Program-made: the position numbers and the translations under genes
In this document: piece after piece, positions 34,843 through 43,818 of the stretch
How positions within the stretch are numbered: position 1 is the stretch's first letter
Layout: each line of letters begins with the position of its first letter
The notes under the pieces: model-generated
Databases searched by the model: none
Seen by the model: only the letters and a program-made list of their open reading frames with translations
What the model was told of the DNA's origin: nothing
NCBI GenBank assembly: GCA_934476075.1
Contig: CAKSNH010000004.1
Location: 62,001 to 126,000 of the forward strand
Reading direction: 5' to 3'
Source: an uncultured Clostridia bacterium
GTDB lineage: Bacteria; Bacillota; Clostridia; UBA1381
Length of the DNA: 64,000 nucleotides

Positions 34843-36906
34843 TCACGCTTTTGCGGCTGCTATAATTTTTTCCGCTACCGCATTCGGGGCTGTTTCGTAA
34901 CGCAAAAATTCAAAATCAAACATTCCTCTGCCCTGACTTATCGAACGCAAATCGGTAGAATATTTAAACATTTCCGACATCGGCACTTCCGCCTCGATTA
35001 AGTTCAAGCCGTCCTTATCGCTTTCGCCCATGCCGATAACCTGACCACGTCTTTTGTTTATATCGCTTATAACGTCGCCCATGATATTTTCCGGTATGTA
35101 CACTTTCAGATAGCCGATAGGTTCAAGCAATACGGGATTTGCTTTCTGCAAGCCTTCCTTGTATGCGATTGATGCGGCGGTCTTGAATGCCATTTCCGAC
35201 GAGTCGACAGGGTGATATGAACCGTCCACCAATGTCGCTTTAAGATTAACCACAGGATAACCTGCAAGCACACCGTGCATACACGCATCACGCAAGCCTT
35301 TTTCAACCGCCGGGAAATAATTTTTCGGCACTGCACCGCCGAATACCTTTTCCTCAAATACCATACTTTCGCTGTCGCACGGTTCAAACTCAATCCACAC
35401 ATGACCGTACTGTCCGTGTCCGCCCGACTGTTTCTTATGCTTGCCTTCAACCTTAACCTTTGACTTTATCGTTTCACGATACGGAACAATCGGCTCGGAA
35501 AGCTTCACCGAAACACCGTATTTTGATTTCAATTTATTCACAATAATATCAATGTGCTGTTCGCCCTGACCGCTGATAATAGTCTGCTTTGTTTCAAAGT
35601 TGTTGGTTATTGTAAATGTCGGGTCTTCCTCGGTAAGCCTGTTTAAGCCGTTTGCAATTTTTTCCTCGTCACCCTTAGTCATTGGCTCTACCGCCATTGA
35701 CAATGTCGGACTAGGGAATTCGATACCCGTCAGCACTATATCCTTGCCGTTTGTGCACAATGTATCGCCCGTTTTTGTCTTGTCAAGCTTAACCGCAACG
35801 CCTATATCGCCCGCAGCCACCTCAGACACTTCGCTCTGCTTTTTGCCGCATACGCAATATATTTTGCCGATTTTTTCATTTGTATCCTTATTCGGATTGT
35901 AAAGCGTACCGTCGGCTTTCACCTTTCCCGAATACACTCTGAAATACGACATTTTGCCTACATACGGGTCTGCAACGGTCTTGAATACGATAGCCGCCGT
36001 AGTATCATTTTCCTCCTGTACAATCTCGGTCGGTTCTGCCGTTTTCATATTACGGGCAATCTCGGTAATTTCATTCGGTGCGGGCAGATATTTGCCGATA
36101 CCGTCCATAAGGCTCAAAATGCCGACATTATCCAATGCAGAGCCGCAGTATACAGGTAATATAGTACCGTCCTTTACACCTTTTCTGATAGCCTTTTTAA
36201 TCTCGTCAAAAGTAAACTCCTCACCGTTAAAGAATTTATTCATCAAAGCGTCATCTGTTTCGGCAATAGCCTCCATAATCATTTCACGAAGCGGAGCTAT
36301 TTCGTCTGCCATACCGTCGGGTACAGGAATATCCACACGTTCGTTTCCCTCATATCGGCGTGCCGTCATATCCACAATATCCACAAATCCCTTGAACTTG
36401 TCGTCCTCTTTTATAGGATATACAAAAGGTGTTATAGATTTGCCGAACTTTTCTTTCATTTCTTCAAGAGTAGCCTGATAGTCCGCTCTGTCGTCATCAA
36501 GTTTATTTACAAAAAATACTGTCGGCACACCTTTTTCCTTGGCATATTTATACACATTCTCCGTACCCACCGACACACCGCTTCTTCCGCTCAGAACAAT
36601 AAGTGCCGAATCCGCCGCACGAAGTCCCTCTTTTACCTCGCCCACAAAATCAAAATATCCCGGAGTATCTATAATATTATATTTCATATCTTTCCATTCT
36701 ATCGGTGCTATTGCAGTCGATACGGACATTTTACGTCTTATCTCCTCGGCGTCATAGTCCATGGCGGTATTTCCGTCGGCAACTGTGCCCAAACGGTCAA
36801 TACCCGATGAATTAAATAACATAGCCTCTGTCAAAGTTGTCTTGCCTGCTTTGCCGTGTCCCATAACACAAATGTTTCTTATTGCGTCCATTTTGTAACA
36901 TTTCAT
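34843..36906 (-). CDS. EF-G-like translational GTPase (paralogue)
   Basis: 687 residues with the five-domain EF-G layout. GTPase motifs: G1 GHGKAGKTTL (17-26), G3 DTPGYFDF, and G4 VNKLDDD. Downstream are the EF-G domain II-V landmarks (GEQHIDIIVNKL; HKKQSGGHGQYGHVWIEFEP; the C-terminal GRGMFDFEFLRYE). Canonical EF-G has DTPGH at G3, and the His positions catalytic water. Here it is Tyr84, as in the second EF-G copies of many Clostridia. This protein is therefore probably not the main elongation factor, and the str operon is not next to it. GGAGGATAG precedes the ATG at 36906. The precise role is unknown. Confidence 0.85.
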   Translation of the reverse strand: MKCYKMDAIRNICVMGHGKAGKTTLTEAMLFNSSGIDRLGTVADGNTAMDYDAEEIRRKMSVSTAIAPIEWKDMKYNIIDTPGYFDFVGEVKEGLRAADSALIVLSGRSGVSVGTENVYKYAKEKGVPTVFFVNKLDDDRADYQATLEEMKEKFGKSITPFVYPIKEDDKFKGFVDIVDMTARRYEGNERVDIPVPDGMADEIAPLREMIMEAIAETDDALMNKFFNGEEFTFDEIKKAIRKGVKDGTILPVYCGSALDNVGILSLMDGIGKYLPAPNEITEIARNMKTAEPTEIVQEENDTTAAIVFKTVADPYVGKMSYFRVYSGKVKADGTLYNPNKDTNEKIGKIYCVCGKKQSEVSEVAAGDIGVAVKLDKTKTGDTLCTNGKDIVLTGIEFPSPTLSMAVEPMTKGDEEKIANGLNRLTEEDPTFTITNNFETKQTIISGQGEQHIDIIVNKLKSKYGVSVKLSEPIVPYRETIKSKVKVEGKHKKQSGGHGQYGHVWIEFEPCDSESMVFEEKVFGGAVPKNYFPAVEKGLRDACMHGVLAGYPVVNLKATLVDGSYHPVDSSEMAFKTAASIAYKEGLQKANPVLLEPIGYLKVYIPENIMGDVISDINKRRGQVIGMGESDKDGLNLIEAEVPMSEMFKYSTDLRSISQGRGMFDFEFLRYETAPNAVAEKIIAAAKA

Positions 36907-37056
36907 AATATTTTCTATCCTCCATCCGATTTTATTTGTATATTTTGTACAATAACTATAATATTCTATAAAAAAGTATTAATTCCTCTTTTTTTGATAA
37001 TTTCAATTTAGCCAAAAATAAAGTACATTTTTTAGTTATTTTGTCAAATAAAAAAA

Positions 37057-37077
37057 GCAGACGGTAAAATCGTCTGC
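37057..37077 (-). terminator. Terminator of the small membrane protein gene
   Basis: GCAGACG (37057-37063) with CGTCTGC (37071-37077), followed on the minus strand by a run of seven T residues, 15 bases after the stop at 37092. Confidence 0.8.
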
Positions 37078-37091
37078 AAAATTTATCAATA

Positions 37092-37544
37092 TTAATTTTT
37101 CTCTTTTGATATTTTGTTTATCGTCACAAAGCTGTGCACAAGCATTATTGCCAAATATACCGCACCCAATATCGCAACAATCTTCACTTCCGTTGTCGTG
37201 TTTAAAATCGTTCTGAAAAATCCGATATTTTGCAGTGATGCACATTTATACGGTCCGATAAACATTGTAATAATCGCCGCTGATTTCATAAACAACATTG
37301 CCACCATTAATGCAAAACTCATATACGCATAATTTTTAAGCGGATATTCTTTAAATTTTGTCAGACAAGCGAATAATATTCCGCACGCACAAAATATTCC
37401 CGCCAATGTGAAACAAGCTGTGTTCGGCATAAAAAATTTAGAATAAAGCACCCACAATACAATATATGCAACAAAGGCTGCTCCCAAATTTATCAAAATC
37501 CTGTTTGTTATTTTTTCCATTCTGTATTCCTTAGAAATCATCAT
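37092..37544 (-). CDS. Four-helix membrane protein, unknown function
   Basis: 150 residues with four hydrophobic helices (around 17-37, 44-64, 70-95 and 118-138): ILINLGAAFVAYIVLWVLY, CFTLAGIFCACGILFACL, YMSFALMVAMLFMKSAAIIT and VAILGAVYLAIMLVHSFVTI. Ends are short and charged (EKITNR; NKISKEKN). No family motif was recognised. It lies 21 bases downstream of rsmE and so is probably co-transcribed with it, and has its own terminator. The start is either ATG 37544 or ATG 37520; both have a purine-rich site upstream. Confidence 0.7.
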   Translation of the reverse strand: MMISKEYRMEKITNRILINLGAAFVAYIVLWVLYSKFFMPNTACFTLAGIFCACGILFACLTKFKEYPLKNYAYMSFALMVAMLFMKSAAIITMFIGPYKCASLQNIGFFRTILNTTTEVKIVAILGAVYLAIMLVHSFVTINKISKEKN

Positions 37545-37565
37545 AAAACAATCCTTTCGTAAATT

Positions 37566-38315
37566 TTACTGCTTAACAATATTTACGTCGCCGATTTCGT
37601 ACATGGTCATGGAAACAACCGCTTCGCCCGCTGTTTCGGTACGCAGTATTCTTTTTCCCAACGTAACTGTATTCACATTTTCATTTTTCAGTTTTTCCAC
37701 CTCATCAAGGTCATATCCGCCCTCCGGACCTATCATAAATCCGACCGTTGACGGATTTTCTCTTTCAAGCAGCACCGATTTTAAAGTATTCATATTTTCA
37801 CATTCATACGGTGCAAAATATATATCGTTCTCTTTGAGCATTTTAACCGCATCGTCAAATTTCACCGGCATGGTCACCTCCGGCACAACGCCTCTGCCCG
37901 ACTGTTTCGCCGCCTCATACGCAACCTTCCGCCAGCGTTCGACTTTCTTCTCAACCCCGTCGGATAATTTCACAACACATCTGTCCATAATGCACGGCAC
38001 TATTTTCGCTATACCCAATTCGGTTGTTTTCTGAATAATGTATTCCATTTTTGACGCTTTCGGCAAACCTTGAAACAATGTAATTTTAATATTCGGTTCA
38101 GTATCCGATTTCTTTTTCGATATGATATTGCAGATAATTTTCTTTTTTTCTATTTGTGCTATCTGCACTGTATAATCCGTTCCACGCCCATCGCACAAAA
38201 ACAATTCGTCACCGGCTTTATATCTGAGCACCTTTGTTATATGTGCAACATCTTCATTGTTAATTGTTATTTTATCCTCCGCAATATTCTCATGCGGCAC
38301 AAAAAACTTCGGCAT
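37566..38315 (-). CDS. rsmE: 16S rRNA m3U1498 methyltransferase RsmE
   Basis: 249 residues, the family's normal length. It methylates N3 of U1498 in the decoding centre of 16S rRNA using S-adenosylmethionine. The N-terminal PUA-like part (HITKVLRYKAGDELFLCDG) is followed by a SPOUT domain with the knot motifs FQGLPKASKMEYIIQKTTEL, MIGPEGGYDLDEVE and LGKRILRTETAGEAV. These are the diagnostic RsmE strings. Start ATG 38315 has GAGG upstream. In many Firmicutes rsmE follows prmA and dnaJ; that cluster is not here. Confidence 0.95.
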   Translation of the reverse strand: MPKFFVPHENIAEDKITINNEDVAHITKVLRYKAGDELFLCDGRGTDYTVQIAQIEKKKIICNIISKKKSDTEPNIKITLFQGLPKASKMEYIIQKTTELGIAKIVPCIMDRCVVKLSDGVEKKVERWRKVAYEAAKQSGRGVVPEVTMPVKFDDAVKMLKENDIYFAPYECENMNTLKSVLLERENPSTVGFMIGPEGGYDLDEVEKLKNENVNTVTLGKRILRTETAGEAVVSMTMYEIGDVNIVKQ

Positions 38316-38550
38316 TTTTATAACCTCATTCCATTATTCAGCATATATTTATCTTTTCGTTGACACACCAAATCTATATTATCATACCACAATTCAATTT
38401 ACGTTGCAAGGCTGATTGCAAAAATATTTTTAATTTGCATTGTAAACCTACAATTTATTTTTATAATAATCTCAATTTTTATCTTTTATTTTAGCGAAAA
38501 ATATTGTATAATGTATAATTGAGATTTTATTTAATTTAAGGAGTGCACCA

Positions 38551-39258
38551 ATGGACTTTGTTGCAATAGATTTTGAAACCGCAACTTCCGTATATTCAAG
38601 CGTTTGCAGTATGGGAATCTGCGTTGTTGAAAATGATGAAATAGTAACCGTAAAAGAATTTCTGATAAAACCCACACCGTTTGTATTTAACAGCTACAAC
38701 ATTAAAATACACGGCATTACCCCCGAAATGGTCGAAAACGAACCGACATTCGACCAACTTTGGGACACCATAAAACCATATGTGCAAAACAAACTTATAG
38801 TCGCACATAACGCATCGTTTGATACCGGTGCACTATGTGCCACACTGCACACCTACGGCATTGAATTTCCGACACTGAAATATATATGCACCGTAAAGCT
38901 TTCGCAGGACGCATATCCCGATTTTCCGAGCCACAAGCTGAACAATCTTTGTGCGTCACTCGGAATAACATTTTCGCATCACCATGCCGCCGAGGACGCA
39001 TATGCCTGTGCGTGCGTACTTTTGCGGATTATGCACGATTACAATTTAAGCTCTTTGGACGAATTATGCGAAAAATTCAATCTTGAAGTCGGGAAAATAT
39101 ATCCCAACTGCCGAGTACCATGTTTGAAAAAGAAGAAGAAAAAGAAAAAAGAAAAAAAGGATACAGCCGCAAAAAAGGATAAAACAAAATGTAATATATC
39201 CGCAAAAGTAAAAAAGCTTCTGATAGAAACACCGCCTGCGGGCGGAGGACTAAGGTAG
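38551..39258 (+). CDS. DnaQ-like 3'-5' exonuclease with a repeat-encoded tail
   Basis: 235 residues. The first about 170 form a DEDDh exonuclease: FVAIDFETATS (Exo I Asp-Glu), HNASFDTGALC (Exo II Asp) and HHAAEDAYACA (Exo III His/Asp). Stand-alone proteins of this group proofread or trim DNA or RNA ends. AAGGAG precedes the ATG. The tail is odd: about eight Lys in a row with further KKEKK, followed by KLLIETPPAGGGLR encoded by dispersed repeat copy B, which supplies the stop codon. The original C-terminus was probably shorter or different. The poly-Lys part could bind nucleic acid. It is divergent from rsmE and not obviously in an operon. Confidence 0.87.
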   Translation: MDFVAIDFETATSVYSSVCSMGICVVENDEIVTVKEFLIKPTPFVFNSYNIKIHGITPEMVENEPTFDQLWDTIKPYVQNKLIVAHNASFDTGALCATLHTYGIEFPTLKYICTVKLSQDAYPDFPSHKLNNLCASLGITFSHHHAAEDAYACACVLLRIMHDYNLSSLDELCEKFNLEVGKIYPNCRVPCLKKKKKKKKEKKDTAAKKDKTKCNISAKVKKLLIETPPAGGGLR

Positions 39259-39311
39259 CGTTTTTGATTTTCCGTCATTGCGTTTTACGCAATTTCCTAC
39301 AAATTAAAAAA
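39211..39311 (+). repeat. Dispersed structured repeat, copy B
   Basis: Nearly identical to copy A at 30448, with the same order of three hairpins and the AATTTCCTACAAATTAAAAA end. The first half overlaps the last codons of the exonuclease gene. Confidence 0.85.
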
Positions 39312-39347
39312 AAGCCGTTAAATCGAAAACCGAAACAGCAAAAAAAT

Positions 39348-39374
39348 CTGACACCATTTAAAATGATGTCAGAT
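39348..39374. terminator. Bidirectional terminator between exonuclease and nifU
   Basis: A 13-pair stem with one mismatch (TCTGACACCATTT with AAATGATGTCAGA), flanked by A-run and T-run, between convergent genes. Confidence 0.8.
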
Positions 39375-39416
39375 TTTTTGTTATATAGGGAATTTCATGA
39401 AACATATTAATATATA

Positions 39417-39845
39417 TTATTTCTTTGCATCTTCACATTTGTGACAACAAAAATCACAGTTATGTTCTTCCACTGCCTCGCCCTGTTTTTTCTTATAATC
39501 CTTAATTGCGGCATTGATTGCTTCTTCCGCCAATACCGAGCAATGGATTTTTTCCGGCGGCAAACCGTCCAAAGCTTCCATTACGGCTTTATTTGTAAGT
39601 TGCAAAGCCTCCTCAACAGTCTTGCCCTTAACCATTTCGGTAGCCATAGAACTTGTCGCAATGGCAGCACCGCAGCCGAATGTCTTAAACTTTACGTCCT
39701 TGATAACATTGTCTTGTATATCCATGTAAATTTTCATAATATCGCCGCATTTTGCATTGCCGACTTCGCCGACTGCATTAGCATTCTCTATTGAACCGAC
39801 ATTTCTCGGATTTTCAAAATGGTCCATAACCTTTTCGCTATACAT
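39417..39845 (-). CDS. nifU: Fe-S cluster scaffold protein, NifU/IscU type
   Basis: 142 residues. It holds nascent Fe-S clusters built from sulfur delivered by the adjacent cysteine desulfurase. The three scaffold cysteines are present: GNAKCGDIMK, KTFGCGAAIATSS and EKIHCSVLAEEAI. The KIHCS motif and absence of the C-terminal Nfu domain mark the short form. The tail after VEEHN is Cys-rich (CDFCCHKCE), an addition not needed for the scaffold fold. AGGAG precedes the ATG at 39845. It follows nifS by 35 bases in one operon. The name iscU would be equally valid. Confidence 0.92.
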   Translation of the reverse strand: MYSEKVMDHFENPRNVGSIENANAVGEVGNAKCGDIMKIYMDIQDNVIKDVKFKTFGCGAAIATSSMATEMVKGKTVEEALQLTNKAVMEALDGLPPEKIHCSVLAEEAINAAIKDYKKKQGEAVEEHNCDFCCHKCEDAKK

Positions 39846-39880
39846 TTTAAATACACTCCTAACTGTAAATTTTTATATGA

Positions 39881-41056
39881 TTAATCTTCTACGCCCTCAA
39901 ACAACGGTGACATAGCACGAAGTCTTTTCACGATTGGCGGCAAAACTTCCAAAATATAATCCACATCTTCGTCTGTGTTTTCATCGCCGACGCTCAATCG
40001 CAATGAACCGTGTGCAATTTCATGCGGCAGACCGATTGCAAGCAATACATGTGACGGGTCAAGCGAACCCGATGCACAAGCAGAACCGCTTGACGCAGCC
40101 ACACCCTTCATATCCAAAAGCATCAAAATCGACTCGCCCTCGATATATTGGAATGAGAAATTGACATTGTTGCAAAGTCTGTGTTCAATCGAACCGTTCA
40201 GTCTGCAATAAGGAATACGCTCCTTAATACCGTCAATCAATCTGTCACGCAAGTGTGTCATTTCCTTAACTTTTTCATCAAGATTTTCGTTTGCAATCTC
40301 CAAAGCCGTTGCAAGACCTACGATACCCGCAACATTTTCCGTTGCCGCACGTTTACCACGCTCCTGACCGCCGCCGTGGATAAGATTATCAATTCTTGTA
40401 CCGTTTTTAATGTAAAGTACACCCACACCCTTAGGTCCGTGGAATTTATGTGCCGACATAGAAAGCATATCCACACCAAGCTCATTTACATCTATCTTCA
40501 TATGTCCGATAGCCTGTACCGCATCTGTATGGAATAAAATTTTATGTGCCTTTGCAATTTTTGAAATCTCGGCAATCGGCTGGATTGTACCGATTTCATT
40601 GTTTGCAGTCATAACCGAAATCAAAATTGTTTTATCTGTAATCGCCTTTTCAACATCATCGGGATTTACTCTGCCGTATTCGTCAACAGGCAGATAAGTA
40701 ACCTCAAAGCCATGCTTTTCAAGATACTCGCAGGTATTCAAAATAGCGTGGTGTTCAATCTTTGTCGTGATGATGTGATTGCCCTTTTTCTGGTGTGCCG
40801 ACGCAATACCCTTGATTGCCCAGTTATCAGCCTCACAGCCCGACGCTGTGAAGTAAACCTCATTTGTTTTACAGCCGATTTGCTTTGCCACTCTCTCACG
40901 GGCATCGCTTACTGCCGCTCCGGCAGTTCTGCCTATTTTATAAAACTTTGACGAACCGTTGCCGTAATGCTCTGTCAAATAAGGCATCATAGCATCAAGC
41001 ACCTCTTTTTTAAGGCTGGTTGTCGCATTATTATCCATATAAACTGACCTGTTCAT
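39881..41056 (-). CDS. nifS: Cysteine desulfurase NifS/IscS
   Basis: 391 residues. It is a PLP enzyme that takes sulfur from cysteine as a persulfide, passing it to NifU. MNRSVYMDNNATTSLK is the typical start. SAHKFHGPKGVG holds the PLP lysine, TDAVQAIGH the cofactor-contact Asp, and SSGSACASGS the persulfide Cys (near 327) in the flexible loop. The ATG at 41056 is preferred over one three codons earlier, because GAGGAG lies nine bases before it. It is transcribed from a consensus promoter with a long inverted repeat in the leader. No Rrf2-type IscR gene is adjacent. Confidence 0.93.
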   Translation of the reverse strand: MNRSVYMDNNATTSLKKEVLDAMMPYLTEHYGNGSSKFYKIGRTAGAAVSDARERVAKQIGCKTNEVYFTASGCEADNWAIKGIASAHQKKGNHIITTKIEHHAILNTCEYLEKHGFEVTYLPVDEYGRVNPDDVEKAITDKTILISVMTANNEIGTIQPIAEISKIAKAHKILFHTDAVQAIGHMKIDVNELGVDMLSMSAHKFHGPKGVGVLYIKNGTRIDNLIHGGGQERGKRAATENVAGIVGLATALEIANENLDEKVKEMTHLRDRLIDGIKERIPYCRLNGSIEHRLCNNVNFSFQYIEGESILMLLDMKGVAASSGSACASGSLDPSHVLLAIGLPHEIAHGSLRLSVGDENTDEDVDYILEVLPPIVKRLRAMSPLFEGVED

Positions 41057-41090
41057 TGGCCACATCTCCTCTTTCTGTATAAAGCGTTAC

Positions 41091-41166
41091 AAACAGTTAT
41101 TCATTAATATGAAAATATGAATAACTGTTCATAGTTATATTGTACTCCACTATAATATATTTGTCA
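41091..41166 (-). promoter_or_regulatory. nifS-nifU promoter and leader inverted repeat
   Basis: TTGACA (41166-41161) and TACAAT (41143-41138) on the minus strand with a 17-base spacer. Just downstream, AACAGTTATTCAT (41091-41103) and its exact complement (41116-41128) form 13-bp arms with a 12-base spacer. The repeat sits at about +5 to +45 of the transcript, a position suited to a repressor operator. Confidence 0.75.
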
Positions 41167-41232
41167 ATATCAAAATACCAAAAAATACGGTTTGGTTAGA
41201 TAAAACATATCAAAATAGTAGGTTTTACGATT

Positions 41233-42522
41233 TTATGCAGGATTTATAACAGACAAAACTGCATTTTCTTCGGTAAAATGTTCTTTAAATCTCTTTTGAA
41301 CGTCCTCAAAAGTCACGTCCTTATACACATTGTAAAAATCGAAATAATCTATATTCATAAAGCTGAGCGACAAAAAGCTGTGTGCATAATCCTCGACATC
41401 ATTGTATGAGCGGATATAATTACCCCAGATAACCTTTTTGACACGTTCAAAATCTTCCTGTGAAAGTCCCTCTTTTTGAAGTCTGTTAATCTCGTCAATA
41501 ACAGCATTATACACTTTTTTCGGGTCTTTTGACTCACCGTCTACCACCGTATACGCATAGTCTTTCTGCATGGTAAATTCAGAGCCGAATTTATTGTTTA
41601 TAAGTCCGTCCGCATAAAGCGACTCATAAAGCGGAGTACCCTTTGCAAAAATCATTTTCAAAAGAATATTTGTCGCAATCTGCTTTTTAAGCAGCTTATC
41701 ACCGTCATAGCCGACATCATTATCCTTAAATCCCATCATAAACAGAGGCATAGCCACACTCAGCTTCTGCTCGGCATACTTCTTCGCCACGCTCCTCGGC
41801 TCATCGGGATATATTCTCTTTATTTCCTCGTCAAACGGCTCGTTCTTTAAGATATTCTTTTCAATAACATCAACCGTTTTTTCCACGTCCACATCGCCTA
41901 TCACAAACAAAGTCATATTCGACAGATTGTAGAATGTGTTATAGCATTTGTAAAGGTAATCGCTTGTAATCTTGCTGATTGACTCAATATCGCCCGCAAT
42001 ATCCAATTTTACGGGGTGATTTTGGTACATACATTCCAGACAGTTGAAAAACACTCTCCAATTCGCATTATCGTCATACATACGGATTTCCTGTCCGATA
42101 ATTCCCTGTTCTTTCTGCACGCTCTCCTCGGTAAAGTACGGACTTTGCACATAATTTAAAAGCGTTTCAAGATTTTCGTATACATTTGCGGTAGCGGAAA
42201 ATAAATAAGCAGTCATATTAAAGCTTGTGAACGCATTTGCGTTTCCGCCGTATTTTGAAAATTTATCGAATACATTGCTGCCGTCCGGCTGGTCGAACAT
42301 TTTATGCTCCAAATAATGTGCTATACCGTCGGGAACTTTTGTAACCTCTTTTTCGCCCGGAACAACAAACTCCGAATCAACAGAACCGTATTTTGTACCG
42401 AAAATAGCATAGCTTTTGCTGTATCCCTTTTTCGGCATGATGTATATTTTAAGTCCGCTCCGGTGCGTTCCGCAATATAGAGTTTCACCTGTTTTGTCAT
42501 TCTCTCTTTTTTGTAAATTCAT
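41233..42522 (-). CDS. M16-family zinc peptidase (YmfH-like)
   Basis: 429 residues. The inverted zinc motif HYLEHKMFD (HxxEH) and a downstream acidic ligand region (NWRVFFNCLEC...) mark an active M16 (pitrilysin/insulinase) peptidase. M16 proteins of this length work as two-subunit enzymes, one catalytic and one not, and the partner is the gene immediately upstream. The pair matches ymfF/ymfH of Bacillus, which sit next to genes for elongation factor P modification; no ymfI is seen here. GGAGG precedes the ATG at 42522, directly after the stop of the partner. The substrate is unknown. Confidence 0.85.
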   Translation of the reverse strand: MNLQKRENDKTGETLYCGTHRSGLKIYIMPKKGYSKSYAIFGTKYGSVDSEFVVPGEKEVTKVPDGIAHYLEHKMFDQPDGSNVFDKFSKYGGNANAFTSFNMTAYLFSATANVYENLETLLNYVQSPYFTEESVQKEQGIIGQEIRMYDDNANWRVFFNCLECMYQNHPVKLDIAGDIESISKITSDYLYKCYNTFYNLSNMTLFVIGDVDVEKTVDVIEKNILKNEPFDEEIKRIYPDEPRSVAKKYAEQKLSVAMPLFMMGFKDNDVGYDGDKLLKKQIATNILLKMIFAKGTPLYESLYADGLINNKFGSEFTMQKDYAYTVVDGESKDPKKVYNAVIDEINRLQKEGLSQEDFERVKKVIWGNYIRSYNDVEDYAHSFLSLSFMNIDYFDFYNVYKDVTFEDVQKRFKEHFTEENAVLSVINPA

Positions 42523-43794
42523 TTAATTTTCCTCCTTTCCCGCAAGAAAATAAACCGTATCAATCTGAATTTTCCGTGCCGCATTTTTCACGTCTTCCAT
42601 TGTGACTTTTTCGATACCCTCAATCATTTCATCAATGCTTATTTCCGTATTGTTCGGACGCTGTGACAAATACCAATCCGTCATATAATTCTGGTCGTCA
42701 TAATATGAATTAAGCGAATTTACAATAGCTTTTATGCTCGAATCAAATTCATTTTCGGTTATATCGCCTTTTTTGATATTTTCAAGCTGTACCAATGTTT
42801 CGTCATACGCTTTTTGGTAATTTTCAAACTCAATGCCTGCGTCCATGACCATAAGACCGTTTTGCTTGTAAAGTCTGCTCGCCGCATAATATGCCAGACT
42901 CAATTTTTCACGCACATTGTTAAACAATTTTGAATGTGCCCCCGCACCGAATATGCTGTTTGCCACAACCAAGCCGTAATAATCCTTATCCGTCGATACA
43001 ATATTTGTTCTGAAACCTATCGCAAGCTTGCCCTGTGTAACGTCAAGATTATCTTTCACTGTCTTAATCTCACCCGACTGCGGCACTGCTTTTCCGCAGG
43101 CAATCTCAGCTTTTGCAAAGCTCATCTTATCCGTATATGCCGATATTTTATTTTTGATGCTTTCAACGTCCGTATCACCGCAGATGTAAATGTCAATCAC
43201 CGATGATGTTATTATCTTTTTGTAATGCTCATAAAGCGACACTTCATCAACCCTGTCAACACCCTCCGCACTTCCGTAGCGATAAATTCCGACAGGCTCA
43301 TTTTCGCACATAGCCGAAACGCATCTGTACACCGCATATTCACGCTTATCATTGATAAGTCCGTTAATTCTGTCCTTCAAATTCGCCTTTTCCTGATTTA
43401 CAATATCCTTGTCAAAACCGCCGTTTATAACAACCGGCTCAAACACAACCGACAAAAGCAAATCCGTCAGACTGTCAAGCAGCTTTTCGCCGTTCGGAGC
43501 ATATTTATCCGATATGCTTTCCATTGCAAACGAAATTACTTGGTCATCACCTTTTTTCTGTATAAGCGAACCAAAACTCGCACCGTATAAATTCTGCAAA
43601 TATTTAGCTATGCTCGCACCGTCCTTGCACAATTTACAGCCACGCTTTAACACGCTTGCAAGCAACGCATTTTTTGATGCTTCTTCCTCACTCATGGCTC
43701 TATGTATAAAAAGCCCCAAAGTGGTAGTTTTCAATTTTTCCATAGGAATATAATGCAGGAATATATTATCGTTTATTCTTGTTGACTGTATCAT
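42523..43794 (-). CDS. M16-family non-catalytic subunit (YmfF-like)
   Basis: 423 residues with the M16 fold (LGLFIHRAMSEEEASKNALL where the zinc motif would be, later VVANSIFGAGAHSKLFNNVR and LSLAYYAASRLY). The HxxEH motif is missing, so this is the substrate-clamping partner of the active subunit downstream. It keeps the typical R/Y pair region (REKLSLAYYA) that contributes to the active site in heterodimers. The ATG at 43794 follows AAAGGA and lies 24 bases after the TfoX-like gene. Abutting genes argue for a heterodimer. Confidence 0.85.
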   Translation of the reverse strand: MIQSTRINDNIFLHYIPMEKLKTTTLGLFIHRAMSEEEASKNALLASVLKRGCKLCKDGASIAKYLQNLYGASFGSLIQKKGDDQVISFAMESISDKYAPNGEKLLDSLTDLLLSVVFEPVVINGGFDKDIVNQEKANLKDRINGLINDKREYAVYRCVSAMCENEPVGIYRYGSAEGVDRVDEVSLYEHYKKIITSSVIDIYICGDTDVESIKNKISAYTDKMSFAKAEIACGKAVPQSGEIKTVKDNLDVTQGKLAIGFRTNIVSTDKDYYGLVVANSIFGAGAHSKLFNNVREKLSLAYYAASRLYKQNGLMVMDAGIEFENYQKAYDETLVQLENIKKGDITENEFDSSIKAIVNSLNSYYDDQNYMTDWYLSQRPNNTEISIDEMIEGIEKVTMEDVKNAARKIQIDTVYFLAGKEEN

Positions 43795-43818
43795 AAAACT
43801 TAAATCCTTTCCGTTGTA

